Below, piece by piece: positions 48,074 through 59,524 of a stretch of 64,000 nucleotides of DNA (position 1 is its first letter; the number at the start of each line of letters is the position of its first letter). Under the pieces are notes generated by a model. That model saw nothing but the letters and a program-made list of their open reading frames with translations, searched no databases and was not told the DNA's origin. The position numbers and the translations under genes were made by a program. Origin of the DNA: Cephalopachus bancanus (lineage: Eukaryota > Chordata > Mammalia > Primates > Tarsiidae); the NCBI GenBank assembly GCA_027257055.1, contig JAPVLO010000097.1:5185001-5249000 (forward strand), written 5' to 3'.

Positions 48074-49036
48074 TTATTCTTTTCCCTGTACTCTTGTGAA
48101 GAACATTGTTCTTCTTTCCTTTTCTTCTGTGTTTAGTACTTTCTTAAGTTTTTCATGTAGAGATGGTTTGGTGGCAGCATAAGTTCTTAGGGATTGAATA
48201 TCTGGGAAAGATTTTAATTCTCCCTCACTGATGAAGCTTAGCTTGGCCGGGTAGGTTATTCTTGGCTGAAATTGTTTATCTTTTAGGACTTTGAAGATAG
48301 GGCTCCAAGCTTTCCCAGCCTCCAGGGTTTCTGCAGATAAATCTGCTGCTGTTCTGATTGGTCTTCCATGGTAGGTGATCTGGTCTTTTTCTCTTGCTGC
48401 CTTTAGGATTTTTTCTTTTGTGCCTACTTTATTTAGGCTAATATTTATGTGTCTAGGAGCTGGTCTTCTCATTTGTTGTCTTGCGGGGGTTCTCTGAATC
48501 TCTTGTGTTTGAATTTTTGTATCACTGATTAGATAAGGGAAGTTTTCTTGAATGATCTCATGGAAAGTTTGTTCCAATGTGTTCTCTCATTCTCTTTCTG
48601 CCTCAGGGAGTCCGATTATTCTTAGGTTAGGCCTCTTGAGGTAGTCACTCATCTCTTGAAGGTTTTGTTCTGTCTTTTGGGGCTTATTTTTTGTCTTTTT
48701 AAGAATTTGGGTTATTTCTATGTTTTAGTCCTCAAGCTCTGAAATTCTTTCTTCTGCTTGGGTAATTCTGCTTTCCATGCTTATCAGTTTGTTATTTATT
48801 TCATTCACAGTATTCTTTATTACTGTTATCTCAGATATCAGCTCCTTCCTAGTTTCTTCTTGTGTCTCCTCAATTCTTTTTAATCTCTCCATTATTGTTT
48901 TGATATCTACATTTGCAGTTTGAGACCCTTCATTCTGGGGACTTTTCATTGTTTGCATTCCAAAGCCAGTTTTCTCAGTGTCTGCTCTCCCAGGTGTCTG
49001 GGAGAGACCCATAGTCTTCTTTTGGTTTTTCTTCAT
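48074..49036 (-). pseudogene. L1 ORF1 (RNA-binding chaperone), two nonsense codons
   Basis: The start MKKNQKKTMGLSQTPGRADT is at 49036. The span is 320 codons plus stop, normal for ORF1p. A short N-terminus is followed by a heptad coiled coil (about residues 45-105, LISEITVIKNTVNEINNKLI then SMESRITQAEERISELED). The RRM follows, then the C-terminal domain (IRTAADLSAETLEAGKAWSP, AKLSFISEGELKSFPDIQ). Two in-frame stops break it: TAA at 48727-48725, where other copies have a Gln codon, and TGA at 48589-48587. No frameshift is seen between them. ORF1p trimers bind L1 RNA in cis. At most the coiled-coil fragment could be made from this copy. Confidence 0.93.
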
Positions 49037-49399
49037 ATCTGTAGATTTTTCTCCCTCTCCCCTTTTCCCTCCCCCTCTTCAATTCTGTTTTTGAGGGAAG
49101 GTGGGGCTGCTTTTATTTCTCTTCTGCAATGACCTGCTCTTCCTTATGAGGGTCTTCTGGCTTTGTTCACTTTTTCCTCTGCTTTACAGTCTGTCTATTC
49201 AGCAGTATGCAGTCTTGGTCCCTGTGTTGGATAAGCCTGCAAGTAGTGGGAAAAATAGCCTTCATACAAATTGATGCAGAGGCTGTTTCTCAATGGTGTA
49301 TGAATTCTTCAACTTTTGACAGAATCTGCTGCTGGCACGGCCCCACAACATTAGCTACTGTTCACCAGCGCCCCCGGCTGGCCGCCATCTTAGTCCGAG
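49037..49399 (-). promoter_or_regulatory. L1 5'UTR, presumed internal promoter
   Basis: L1 5'UTRs hold an internal RNA polymerase II promoter. This one is 363 nt and is CpG-bearing at its start ('gatggcggccagccggggg' on the minus strand). The 'aagatggcggc' motif is a plausible YY1 site, as known at the start of other L1s. The promoter role is inferred from family knowledge. Confidence 0.6.
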
Positions 49400-49415
49400 A
49401 GCTGCATGGATTTTT

Positions 49416-49600
49416 AAATAAAAGCTAGAAATCATAGAATGTTAAGTTACAGTCATCATAGATGGCAGAGCCAAGTGGGGTGTGCTGTCAGAGGACATGT
49501 GATTAGAGGTAAGTTATGCTCAGTATAGCAGCTTTTGTTTTGAGGTGGTAAATTAGCAGGTGTTTATTTCATTAAACAGAAAACACTAATTGAATAACTA
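49416..49600 (+). mobile_element. Old L1 3' relic, right part
   Basis: Probable continuation of the 43641-43931 relic after the young L1. Similarity is weak and the end is not clear. Confidence 0.35.
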
Positions 49601-52600
49601 ATCAATAAAAACAAGCCATGCATAGACCATCGATGATCATGAAATGGCACAAGAATTATGAATCACCCAATACTATGCATCCAAGGTCAAATGGGAAAAA
49701 TTTAAGTGCATGATTTACAATTGAAGCATAAATAGAAAAGTTGCTAAGTGTGCTCTGCTGTAATTATCAGATAGTGCTGTATTTTCTTTTAGGTGAAACA
49801 TAAACTCTTAGTGTGGGAAACTGGAAAATCATCTCTTGTTCAGAGATGTGTTTTTCTAGATGCAGAACTATTCTTCTGAAATAACTTGTATTAAAATCTG
49901 ACACAGAAATCATTGTGTACATTATCTGTTTGCATACATTCAGAAAGAGTTCAGTTCAATTTGATTTTTTAATTCTCTCTCTATATTAGAAGTTGTTCTT
50001 GAGGCTTAAAGGACAGTCAAAAACTGTAAATCCTGAATCTTTCAAGCCAGAATTTGCCTACTAGCTTTCTTCTTTTCTACAATTATGGCAGAAATGACGC
50101 TTTTAAAAAATACAGTCTCATCTTTGGCACTTCAGTCAATTGCCCGAGTTTGTAACAAATCACTATGAAAACATTAGCCACTCACCTTGTATTTCAGCCT
50201 TGACTACTAGTTTCTGAATTCCTTTGCAGTACTTGGAGATTATAAACCTTCTTGGCTGCTGGGTATTTTTTGTTCACCTTTTTATTCAACACTTAACTCA
50301 GAGTGAATTCCTTGTGTTTTCAGTGTAATACAAATAAGGAAGTGTTCCAATCAGGAGGATATTGTGTTTCAACAGGCATGTTATATTCATTTATGTTGAG
50401 GAGTTACACTCATATCACCAGAAGAACTGATCCTTTGTTGATAATAATTTTGCTGAATTGCAAACATTTCTGTGTTATAGTCTTAAATTATCTACATTCT
50501 TCATGTTTCTTTGAAAACTTTATTCCCTTGGCAGTTATTGTATGATTTAACTGTGTTGTTCCCATTGAAAATAATGTTAGATTGTTTGTACTATAAGAAG
50601 AAGACATTCATATATGTAGTGTTCAAAATCTTTCTTTGGCTATTCAGCTGGACTTTACTGGTTATTGAAATGTTGAAATTCTTCTAAATTGGTTGTTAAA
50701 TATCCACTCACCTGAGACTCTCAGATAACCCTTAGCTGTTCCAGACTTTGTCCAGGAGTCTAGAAACTATTCCCAACTTGCTACCAAATAGTTAATATCT
50801 GAGACACTAACATTTGGTCTAGCTCTACAGTAGTGTTTACATTATTATTATTATATTGTTATTACAAGTGTTAAAATAACAACAGTATCATACTAATTCT
50901 TTAAAAATTTTTGACTATCACCTCTGGATATGCCTCTTTTGTTTTATGAATAATGAATGGTTCAAACTTTCATAAGAAAACTGAGGACTGCTCAAATCTT
51001 TAAGAAACAATGTCTAATTTGCAAGATTAATTTAGATTGATAATTATAATTATACCAATGAATATAATTTTCATGGTTGACAAAAATACATTTTAATAAG
51101 TTTGCTATAAATTCTACCTACCCTGTCTTCTACATTACCCAGAAGACTAACACTTTTCTATTGTGGGGTGCCCAAGAGGTAGACACTGATACAAGTAGAC
51201 ACTTGCACGATGTTCAAATGCAAATTATTTATTTGGGAGGTACAGGGAACCCCGGCAGAAAATAGGAAAGTAACATAGGGAAGGAAGTCATCCCATAAAG
51301 TATATATGTTGACTCAGTGTGGGACAGAAGCTAAATACCACAGGGAAACTGCAAAATGTTGAGACGTGCTCCAGAATTATCCCACTAGAAGGTTGAGGGA
51401 GTTGAGGTATGTGTACACTCACACTGTCAATCATTAGTGGAGGGCTGCTCCTGGAGAATAGGAATTCCTTGACACCCATGATCTGTTAGCTCTGGAACAG
51501 GGCAACTTTCAGGAAAACCCTTCAGGTACAGAGGGGCCAATACTGGCACTTGGAAGTCCTGCCCTCTGAAGTGACAGGGCTGATGGATTTGGGTTGGGCA
51601 CTGATAACAGCTACTATAATTACATTATTATCATCAGAGTTGGGCTCCAGGTTTTGTACCTCTTAAACTGCTCTTTTAACCTATTCTCATAGAAGCTCCA
51701 TTTTACTGTGATTTTTTACAAAAACAAACTATGTATTTTAGCCTTTTAGGGAGAGACAGAATTGAAAGACTTCTTTTTAGAAAGGTCATGTTTCTTAAAA
51801 TAAAAGGGCTTCATAAATTTGAAGTGGTTGAGGATTTAACTTGCCTTCCAATTTCAAGATTGCCTCCTGTGTTCATGCAAGGCAATATTTATTTCCATCT
51901 GTTCTGTGCTGCTATCAATGTGTTCAGTTGGTAGCAGTTTACCTTTATTCTCCCAAACATTTAAAGATTAAATAATAGGGTAGGGCTTATATATTCCAAA
52001 TGTGGATTGTTGGTATAAGGAATGGAAGTTGTAATAAGAAGCCATTTGAGAGTTCAAATCACAACCTCCAAGTTCAGGCAGTCAGACTGCACAAAATCAG
52101 CATAAGAAGTCTTTCTGGTTTAGCTGACGATAACATACTTTACAAGACCAAAATAAATGTGTTCAATGAGATGCCCAAAGTATTATAACAATTTCAGAAA
52201 ACGTGGGTAATAGAAAATATATAAAGAAGAAAATAAAAATCAATTATAATTTTTCTACCCAACATTAACTACTATCACTATTTGTCATAATTTCTGTCTA
52301 TTCTTCATTCTAATGCCATTTTACATTATTAAAACAATATGTATAAGCACTTTTGAAGTTCTATAACAAAATATATTTTCCTAGGCTTGTGGTTCTTAAC
52401 CTTTACTGTGCCTCAGAATCATCTACAATCTTTGTTAAAACACAGATTGCTGAACTCTATCTCTTAGATCTTCTAATTCAGTAGGTCTAGGGCAGAATTG
52501 GAAAATTTGCAAGATAACGTGTCTAATAAGTTCCTATGTGAGTTTGATGTTGTTGGTGTGAAGTTTTTAAACTTCTTATACTGGAATGAGTGTTATATTC

Positions 52601-53164
52601 TGTTTCTTGATCAAGGCATTGGGTGCACACATGTGTTTAATTTGTAAAAATTAATCCATGTGTGAATGTTTAAAATTTGTATTATATATCAATACAACTT
52701 TTAAAGAAAACTTCAACAACCTGATTATAATAGCTTAATAATATTTTATCTATGCATATGTCATAATATACTTAACCATGCCATTAATTTCAGATGTTTC
52801 TAGTTTTTCAAGGTATTGCTATCTTTAAAAATTTCTTATTATTTTATTGCAATGCAAATCTGAGATACAAATGAATATAACTATCTCAGCACTATTGATA
52901 CATAATACCATTATACTTTTCCAAAAATTATAATAATTCTTATTTCAAGCAATAGTTATGAAATTTGCTTTGCTGAATGGGTGATTGCTATCTTTGGATA
53001 AAGGTAGTATAATAATATTTCTTCACTGTTTAGGCATTTTTAATGTTTGAAGCATAATTAAAATGAATTATTTACCTATATGGCTTTCTTGCACCATGCT
53101 TTCAGAATGTATTATTTCAGTATTATTTTTAAAATATAAGATTTTTAAAATATCAGTCATTTAT
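49601..53164. other. Largely single-copy A+T-rich sequence, no gene seen
   Basis: No convincing exon. An (ATT)n stretch lies near 50840-50863. The 51160-51620 segment has the style of an ancient interspersed repeat ('aattatttatttgggaggta', 'ctccagaattatcccactag'), but I cannot name its class. A MER5-like MITE is listed separately. Confidence 0.45.
52389..52563. mobile_element. MER5A-like hAT MITE relic
   Basis: 'gtggttcttaacctttactg', 'cctcagaatcatctac', 'aaacacagattgctgaac' and 'ctaattcagtaggtctaggg' follow the order of MER5-type nonautonomous hAT elements. The far end is decayed and a terminal inverted repeat match is not clear. Confidence 0.55.
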
Positions 53165-53236
53165 TGAATGTGTAGTGTACAATTTTTTTCCCATTCTATA
53201 GGTTGTCCACTTACTCTGTTGATTATTATTATTATT

Positions 53237-53531
53237 AATTTTTTTTTTTTTTTTTTTAAGTTGGAGTCTCACTCTGTCGCCCAGACTGGAGTGCAGTGGC
53301 CGCTCCCGGCCACCGCAGCCTCGACCTGCTGGGCTCCGGCGATCCTTCCGCCTCAGCCTTCCAAGTAGCTGGAATTACAGGCATGCGCTACCACGCCCGG
53401 CTGATTTTTTGATTTATTGTAGAGATGAGGTCTCGCTGCCCAGGCGGGTCTCGAACCCGCGGGCTCAGGCAATCCACTCACCTCAGCCTCCCAAAGGCGC
53501 GGGATTACAGGCTGAGCCACCGAGCCCGGCT
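53237..53531 (-). mobile_element. Alu SINE, first of a tandem pair
   Basis: An antisense Alu with a 20-base T run after an (ATT)n stretch, ending '...gagccaccgagcccggct'. High CpG content suggests youth. It shares with the next Alu the deletion giving 'gtctcgctgcccaggcggg' in the right arm. Confidence 0.93.
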
Positions 53532-53816
53532 CTATTTTTTTTTGAGTTGGAGTCTCGCTCTGTCGCCCAGACTGGAGTGCGGTGGCCGCTCCCGGCCACC
53601 GCAGCCTCAACCTGCTGGGCTCCGGCGATCCTTCTGCCTCAGCCTTCCGAGTAGCCGGAATTACAGGCATGCGCTACCACGCCCAGCTGATTTTTTGACT
53701 TATTGTAAAGATGAGGTCTCGCTGCCCAGGCGGGTCTCGAACCCGCAGGCTCAGGCAATCCACTCACCTCAACCTCCCAAAGGCGTGGGATTACAGGCTG
53801 AGCCACCGAGCCCGGC
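53532..53816 (-). mobile_element. Alu SINE, second of a tandem pair
   Basis: It follows directly, same orientation, after a shorter T run, and is about 96 percent identical to the first (roughly twelve differences by eye). 'tgattatt' before the pair (near 53219) and after it (53818) may be one target-site duplication for the whole pair. Confidence 0.92.
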
Positions 53817-54350
53817 TGATTATTTCTTTTACTGCACAGAAGCTTTTCAGTTTAAATAAGTTCCACCTATTTATTTTTGTTTTTGTTGCATTTGCTTTTG
53901 GGGTCTTAGACATAAATTCTTTGCTTAGGCAATGTCCAGAATAGTTTTTCTTCAGTTTTCTTCTAAAACTTTTATGGTTTCAGGTCTTTACATTTAAGTC
54001 TTTAATACGAATTGAGTTAATTTTTGCATATTGTGAGAGATAAAAGATCCAGTTTCATTCTTATGTATGTGACCATCCAATTCCCCAGCACCATTTATTG
54101 AATAGGGTGTCATTTCCCCATTGTATGTTTTTGTCTGTTTTGTCAAAGAGGAGGTTGTTATGGGTATTTGGCTTTGTTTCTGAGTTCTCTATTCTTTTCC
54201 ATTGTTCTATGTGTCTATGTTTATACCAGTATCATGCCATTTTGGTTACTATAGCTGTAATATAATTTAAAGTCAGGTAAAGTGATAACTCCAGCTTTGT
54301 TCTTTTTGCTTAGGATTTCTTTAACTATTCAGCCTCTGTTTTTGGTTGCA

Positions 54351-54414
54351 TATATTTTTTTTTAATTTTAAAACAGTTTATTAGCAAGAAAAAGAGAAGA
54401 AAGATTCATGGCAG
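54351..54414 (-). pseudogene. Tiny 3'-end retrocopy of an unidentified mRNA
   Basis: This ~60-bp block interrupts the old L1. On the minus strand it ends with AATAAA, then 'ctgttttaaaatt' and an A run, as at an mRNA 3' end. Flanking 'atata' bases could be a short duplication. It is too short to identify the source gene. Confidence 0.5.
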
Positions 54415-54985
54415 AATATATTAATTTTAGAATTTTGTTTTTCTAATTCTGTAAAAAATAATTGTAATTTGATGGAGATTGTGTTGAATTTGTAGATTGC
54501 TTTGGTAGTATAATCATTTTAATGATATTCATTCATCCAATTCTTGAACATGGAATGTTTTTCCATTTGTTTGTGTCACCTATAATTTCTTTCATCAGTG
54601 TTTTGTAGTTCTCCTTGTAGAGATCTTTCACCTCCTTGATTAAATATATTTCTAGGTTTTTCTTAAAATTTCTTTGCAGTTACAGTATTGTAAATGGGAT
54701 TGAATTCTTGATTTGATTCTCAGCTTGGCAGTTATTGATGTATAGCAGTGCTATTTATTTGTATACACTTATTTATAACCTGAGATTTTACTGAATTTAC
54801 CAGGTTTTAGGACCTTTTGGAGGAGTCTTTAGAGTTGTCTAGATATAAGAGTGTATCATAGGCATATAGAGATAGTTTGACTTTTTTTCTTTCTTTTTTT
54901 CCAATTTGAATACCTTTTATTTTTTTCTATGACCTGATGACTTTTATTATTTTGAGGTATGTTCCTTCTATGCCTAATTTGGAAA

Positions 54986-55751
54986 CTTCCATATGACTTC
55001 TACCAAGGTAAAACATTAGAGATTACGTTTTTGTTTTGTTTAGCTTTAATTTTAAAGTCTGGGAGCTAATAACATAATTTTAATAGAGCCGACCATTATT
55101 ATGTTCTCTAAAGTATTCCTTTTAGTATTATACGTTAGTCAGAGAAACTGAAAGACTCTCATTAACTTTCCTCCTTCTAAAAGGAAACCACCATTCTGTG
55201 AGAATCAAACTGCTATTTAATAGGGCAATGGGGTGGAAGAATAGGGTTATCACAGCTCTACTAAATAAATTTAAAAATAAACGTAATCCTTATGTTTAGC
55301 CTCTATTGCAAGTTTTAAAAATACTCTTTACTGAAAAGTAGACATTAAAAACAGTTCGATTTTGTGTTTATCTCTAAATGTGTATTTATCACATAATGCA
55401 TTATATTGGACAGGAGCCCTTCAAGCAGTCCTTCCTCTGTGTGTGTGTTTGTGGTATACATGCAATTTTCCTCAGAGTTTTTGAACCAAAATATTAACCT
55501 AAACTGAAAGAGAGTCTTCAATACATATAATTTTTCTATATTCAGAGAGACTTACAAATATAATAATCAAAAAGTATTATATCACTCTTTTTTTTATATC
55601 CAGTGAAAACTTCTTACAAGTATGAAAAGTAGTCACTTCTCTTCATTTAATAGCAAAATTTCCAGCATTTCCCAGTATGTGTTTGGACAATAGGGCGTAT
55701 GGTTAAGTGTAATATGAAAGTGGAACATTTCAGAGATGAAAACAGTGGGTA
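54986..55751. other. Single-copy A+T-rich sequence, no gene seen
   Basis: I see no coding frame with resemblance to known domains and no clear repeat. Confidence 0.5.
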
Positions 55752-55764
55752 CTCAGTAACTTTT

Positions 55765-56051
55765 TTTTTTTTTTGAGTTGGAATCTCTGTCGCCCAGACT
55801 GGAGTGCATTGGCATGTTTATGGCCACAGCAACCTCTACCTGCTGGGCTTGGGTGATCCTTCTGCCTCAGTCTTCCAAGTACCTGACACTACCGGCGTGT
55901 GTCACCACGCCTGGCTAATTTTTTGATTTATTGTAGAGATTAGTTCTTGCCAAGTTGCCTAGGCTGGTCTCGAACCCATGGACTCAGGCAAAACTCTCAC
56001 CTTGACCTCCCAAAGAGCTGGGATTACAGGCTTGAGTCATTGCGCCTGGCC
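55765..56051 (-). mobile_element. Alu SINE
   Basis: Antisense Alu. An exact target-site duplication 'ctcagtaactttt' lies at 55752-55764 and 56052-56064. The left arm lacks a few bases ('gagttggaatctctgtcgcc'). Confidence 0.93.
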
Positions 56052-56064
56052 CTCAGTAACTTTT

Positions 56065-56654
56065 ATTGCACAAATGCATTAAAATAAAAACTGATCACTC
56101 TTTAACCGGGACATGCTTCTGGGTTAGAAGTTATAAGACTTGATGATGAATTGCGGTTGCTGGATTTGTTTCCTACATCCTTTGTAAATATTTTGGAGAT
56201 AAATAATCAGGGTGAAATTTGAAGATAGTAAAAAAGACAATAAAATATGTTCTTCATCCATTTCTTACTTTTCTCCTTTCTTTTTATCTGGATGTTTGCC
56301 CTTTAACTATTCTAAAATCTAAATTTATTTCATTAATAAAAAATAGAAATAAAACATTTTACATAGAGGAATATCATTTTTTAGTTGTTTTGGTATTCTG
56401 GTTTTCCCATACACTTTTATTTGCCTTATTCTTCATTCTTTCCATATTTATACTTTATAATTAAAATTTGCTGACTGTATAACAAAGATGTTATAAGAAT
56501 ATAATAGAATTAGAATTATATACAATAATGAAAAGATAGTAAGACCTGTTTGAAAGAAATTCCTTGGGCCTTGCATTTTTTTCTTTAACTACTGGGGTTT
56601 AGGGATTTGTAAAAGGTGTTTGATTCAAATTTTGTCATTTTCAAAAGTTGTTAA
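56065..56654. other. A+T-rich sequence, no gene seen
   Basis: An 81-codon frame at 56219-56464 is Phe/Leu/Ile-rich, as expected by chance in A+T-rich DNA. Nothing supports a gene. Confidence 0.5.
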
Positions 56655-56957
56655 GAGGCCAAGCATGGTGGCTCACACCTGTAATTCCAGCATTTTGGGA
56701 GGCTGAGGTGAGAGGATTATCTGAGCCCAGGAATTTGAGACCAACCTGGGTAAATAGTAAGACCCTGTCTCTACAAAAAAAAACTTAAAAATTAAAAAAA
56801 TTAGCTGGGTGTGGTGGTGCTTGCCTATAGTGCTAGCTGCTTGGGAGGCTGAGTTGGGAAGATCATTTGAACCCAGGAGTTCAAGACCATGTTGAACCAC
56901 GATCGTGCCACTGCACTTCAGCCTGAGCGACAGAGTGAGACACCAACTCAAAAAAGC
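56655..56957 (+). mobile_element. Alu SINE (older, AluJ-like)
   Basis: A sense Alu from 'ggccaagcatggtggctcac' to '...gagacaccaactcaaaaaag'. It is more diverged than the CpG-rich Alus nearby and keeps the canonical 'cctgtaattccagcattttg' start. No clear target-site duplication. Confidence 0.9.
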
Positions 56958-57200
56958 CCCCAAAAAACAAAAAAAGAAAAAAGAAGAGTCATTAAGAAAG
57001 AAAAAAGGCAGTTAATTTTCAATAGTAAACTACTACCTGCTATATGATACCAAGGAGAGGAAAAGTATGCAGTAGCAAGATGATATAGAGAAATAGAGAA
57101 CTACGAGTTTGGTTTAATAATGATATTTTAAATTTATATCTGATGTATCTATGTATATCACAGGTATATATAATACATACAAAAATACAAGCATATATAA

Positions 57201-57223
57201 TATTATATATATATATATATATA
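57201..57223. repeat. (TA)n microsatellite
   Basis: About ten TA units within a longer A+T-rich purine-pyrimidine tract (57120-57225). Confidence 0.9.
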
Positions 57224-59509
57224 CCACAGTTCATCTAAAAGTATCACTGAGCACTTCACAGCCAATTACTGGTCTTAAATGTCAGTGAGAGGATGTGTTA
57301 ATTTCTAAGTGAAATCAAAGTGACTTTCCTATCTAAGCAGCCAATGAAATTTTGTATCCAAGGGATTTTCTCCCACAAATGCCAAACTAGATACATTTGC
57401 ATATGTTCTCTCTGATGTATCAAGAAGTTGGAAATTGCATATGACTTTAAAACACTTTTTAAAAATTGTTTTTACAATTTGGGTGTTTACATCTGTATAT
57501 AATTACTTTATATTAGTTTGCTCTGTTAGATAATTCTAATAAATAATAAAATGTATTTTTGTTTTTCTTTTTTGTTATCTACATATAGTTAAACTTTTAA
57601 CAATGAGAACGTGTTATTCAAGTTTATAGACATAATATAAAGTATAATAAGTATTCCTAGACCAGAAAATGTCAACATAACTGAACTTTGGTATACCAGG
57701 TAAAGGAATATTATGCTTGAGAGATAAAAGTCAATTCAGTCTTATTATTCTTTAGCTGGGACATGTCATTTGTGACACCAATTACTGGGAACTTCTCATT
57801 AAAATCTTTTCAGAGATTAAGTAGTCATATAGATCCTTCCCTCTTCTGATTAGCTGATACTCATAAGCAAAAATGGTCTCAGCCCCTCTTCATTATAAGA
57901 AACCATCAGTCACTAGGGTAACTCCTGTTATGTTATATTCAGATAACCAAAACAGCAAACCAAACTGAATTATTTTGATGTATTTTAGGGTTTCTTTGGA
58001 TGAAATTATATTTTAATTACAGAGCATATAATAAAAATAATTAAAACGTGAATAACCATGACATAAAATTATGCAGAATTGTTCAATAGCTCATTGCTGT
58101 TACTGGCCAATTTAGAAACACCAATCTTCCTGCCCAGACACCTAGATCATCCTTTAAAGTGCCACCCTGAGACCTATGAATACTTAAGAAACCTATGACT
58201 ATTTAAGGAAACCAAAGAATGTATAAGTTCCTAATTCAATGGATGATTTTACAAATCCTGGGCAGCTGGGGCTTGCTTGTATTTTTTTTTTTTTAATCTA
58301 AAAACAACAATGGAAGATTCTAAAATAAATTGGAGGAGGGCAATTTATTTGTGGATTTCTATTGCTTGTTTTTCTGCCTTTAAAGGTGTGAACATCAAGA
58401 TATGGGATGGGTAAGATGGGAAGATGTTTTATTTCATGCTGGATGTCTTTGATTTCCCTCGATAAGGCAGAATACCTAGAGAGGTTTCCCCATACATACA
58501 ATTTTTCATAGTGGAAAAGAATATCCTTGAATTTGAAATTTATGTCTTGACACAATGTGACAAAATAAATTCATCTGGAAAATTTTGATTAAATATCCCC
58601 TATATGCCAGGACACTGTAAAGCAAAGATAACACCACACAGTGCTGTCTTTCATGTTTTTCCATAATTACTACAGCCTGGTGAAAACTGCACTGTTTAAT
58701 TTCAACCAGTTTGAAATGGACCTTTCTATCTTTGGTGATCAGAAAAAGATACATTTTTTTTCTAAATTTCTATTTCTAATATGTAGTCAGTGTTCAGTGT
58801 TCTAACATTGAATATATAGTAAATCTTTGGATCACGGAATGTAGTAAATCTTCATTGAACATGCCTGCTGTATACCAAGCATTATACTAGGTGTTATGAA
58901 GATGATGAAAAGAAATGGAAATTGGGACCTTTCCCCTAAGTAGTGTTAACCACATTGTTAGAGATACTGTAGACTCAGAACTAAAATAACAAAAACAAAT
59001 GGACAAATAAAATAAGCAACAAATTTAAAAGAGAACAAATTCTCCAAATTGTGGTCTTATTAATATTGAAATATTGGATGACTAACAAAGATCTTACGTC
59101 TTTACATCAAATGATGGTTTACTCAGATCAATAAGACCACACATTTACGGAAACGATTTGCACAGCAAATATGAAAGACAGCTCCTTAAACAGCATGTAT
59201 TATGTCGATTGTAACTGGTGCATTAAAAACCTCGGAGTGTCCACATCAGTCATTTCTAAAGTGTTGCTGTTAAAAAGGAGTCATGCGCTAATGCCTCCTG
59301 AGATGGGGTGTGTTTAACCTTGTCTGGGGCTCATGACGCGCACAGAGGGAGACATGTTGCACTTAGGGAACTGTGGGTGAGGCCTCTGCTGTGAATAGAA
59401 AACTCGTTAGAAGAGAGGTTATTTTTCTCTAAGTCCAGATATTTTTATGTTCTTGTTTTAAAATAAGATGAGACCTGCGGGGGTCTATTGCTATCTCTTC
59501 CATGGGTTT
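57224..59509. other. Mostly single-copy sequence with possible L2-like relics
   Basis: No gene is seen. 58590-58680 and 58860-58985 contain phrases like 'tataccaagcattatactag' and 'gggacctttcccctaag', typical of ancient L2-type repeats but too worn to assign firmly. A T run lies near 58280-58292. Confidence 0.4.
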
Positions 59510-59524
59510 TTGAGAACTATTTTA

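Larger units (their letters stand above)
43948..49399 (-). mobile_element. Young-looking full-length L1 LINE
   Basis: It is bounded by a perfect 16-bp target-site duplication at a consensus endonuclease site. On the minus strand it starts 'tctcggactaagatggcggc'. A 363-nt 5'UTR is followed by ORF1 (49036-48074), a 101-bp spacer, ORF2 (47972-44156), a short 3'UTR with a G-rich tract near 44080-44100, and an A-rich tail. Only about five coding lesions are visible across both ORFs, the fewest in this window, and the ORFs are near full family length. The short 5'UTR differs in its first ~190 nt from the long 5'UTRs of the other L1s here. Confidence 0.95.
53165..54985 (-). mobile_element. Old L1 (L1PB/L1MA-like) fragment interrupted by two Alus
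   Basis: The antisense ORF2 C-terminal and RT region reads on +. Examples are 'cccagcaccatttattgaat' near 54085, 'gtttttccatttgtttgtgt' near 54557 and 'gaggtatgttccttctatgc' near 54954. A tandem Alu pair splits it at 53237-53816 and a tiny retroposed fragment at about 54351-54414. The 5' part is missing. Confidence 0.75.

Noticed and set aside
53353..53859. Long open frames on both strands (up to 144 codons, Arg/Pro/Leu/Ser-rich)
   Set aside because: They lie entirely within the two tandem Alus. Young, CpG-rich antisense Alu is naturally open in several frames. There is no start context, splice site or domain to suggest a protein.
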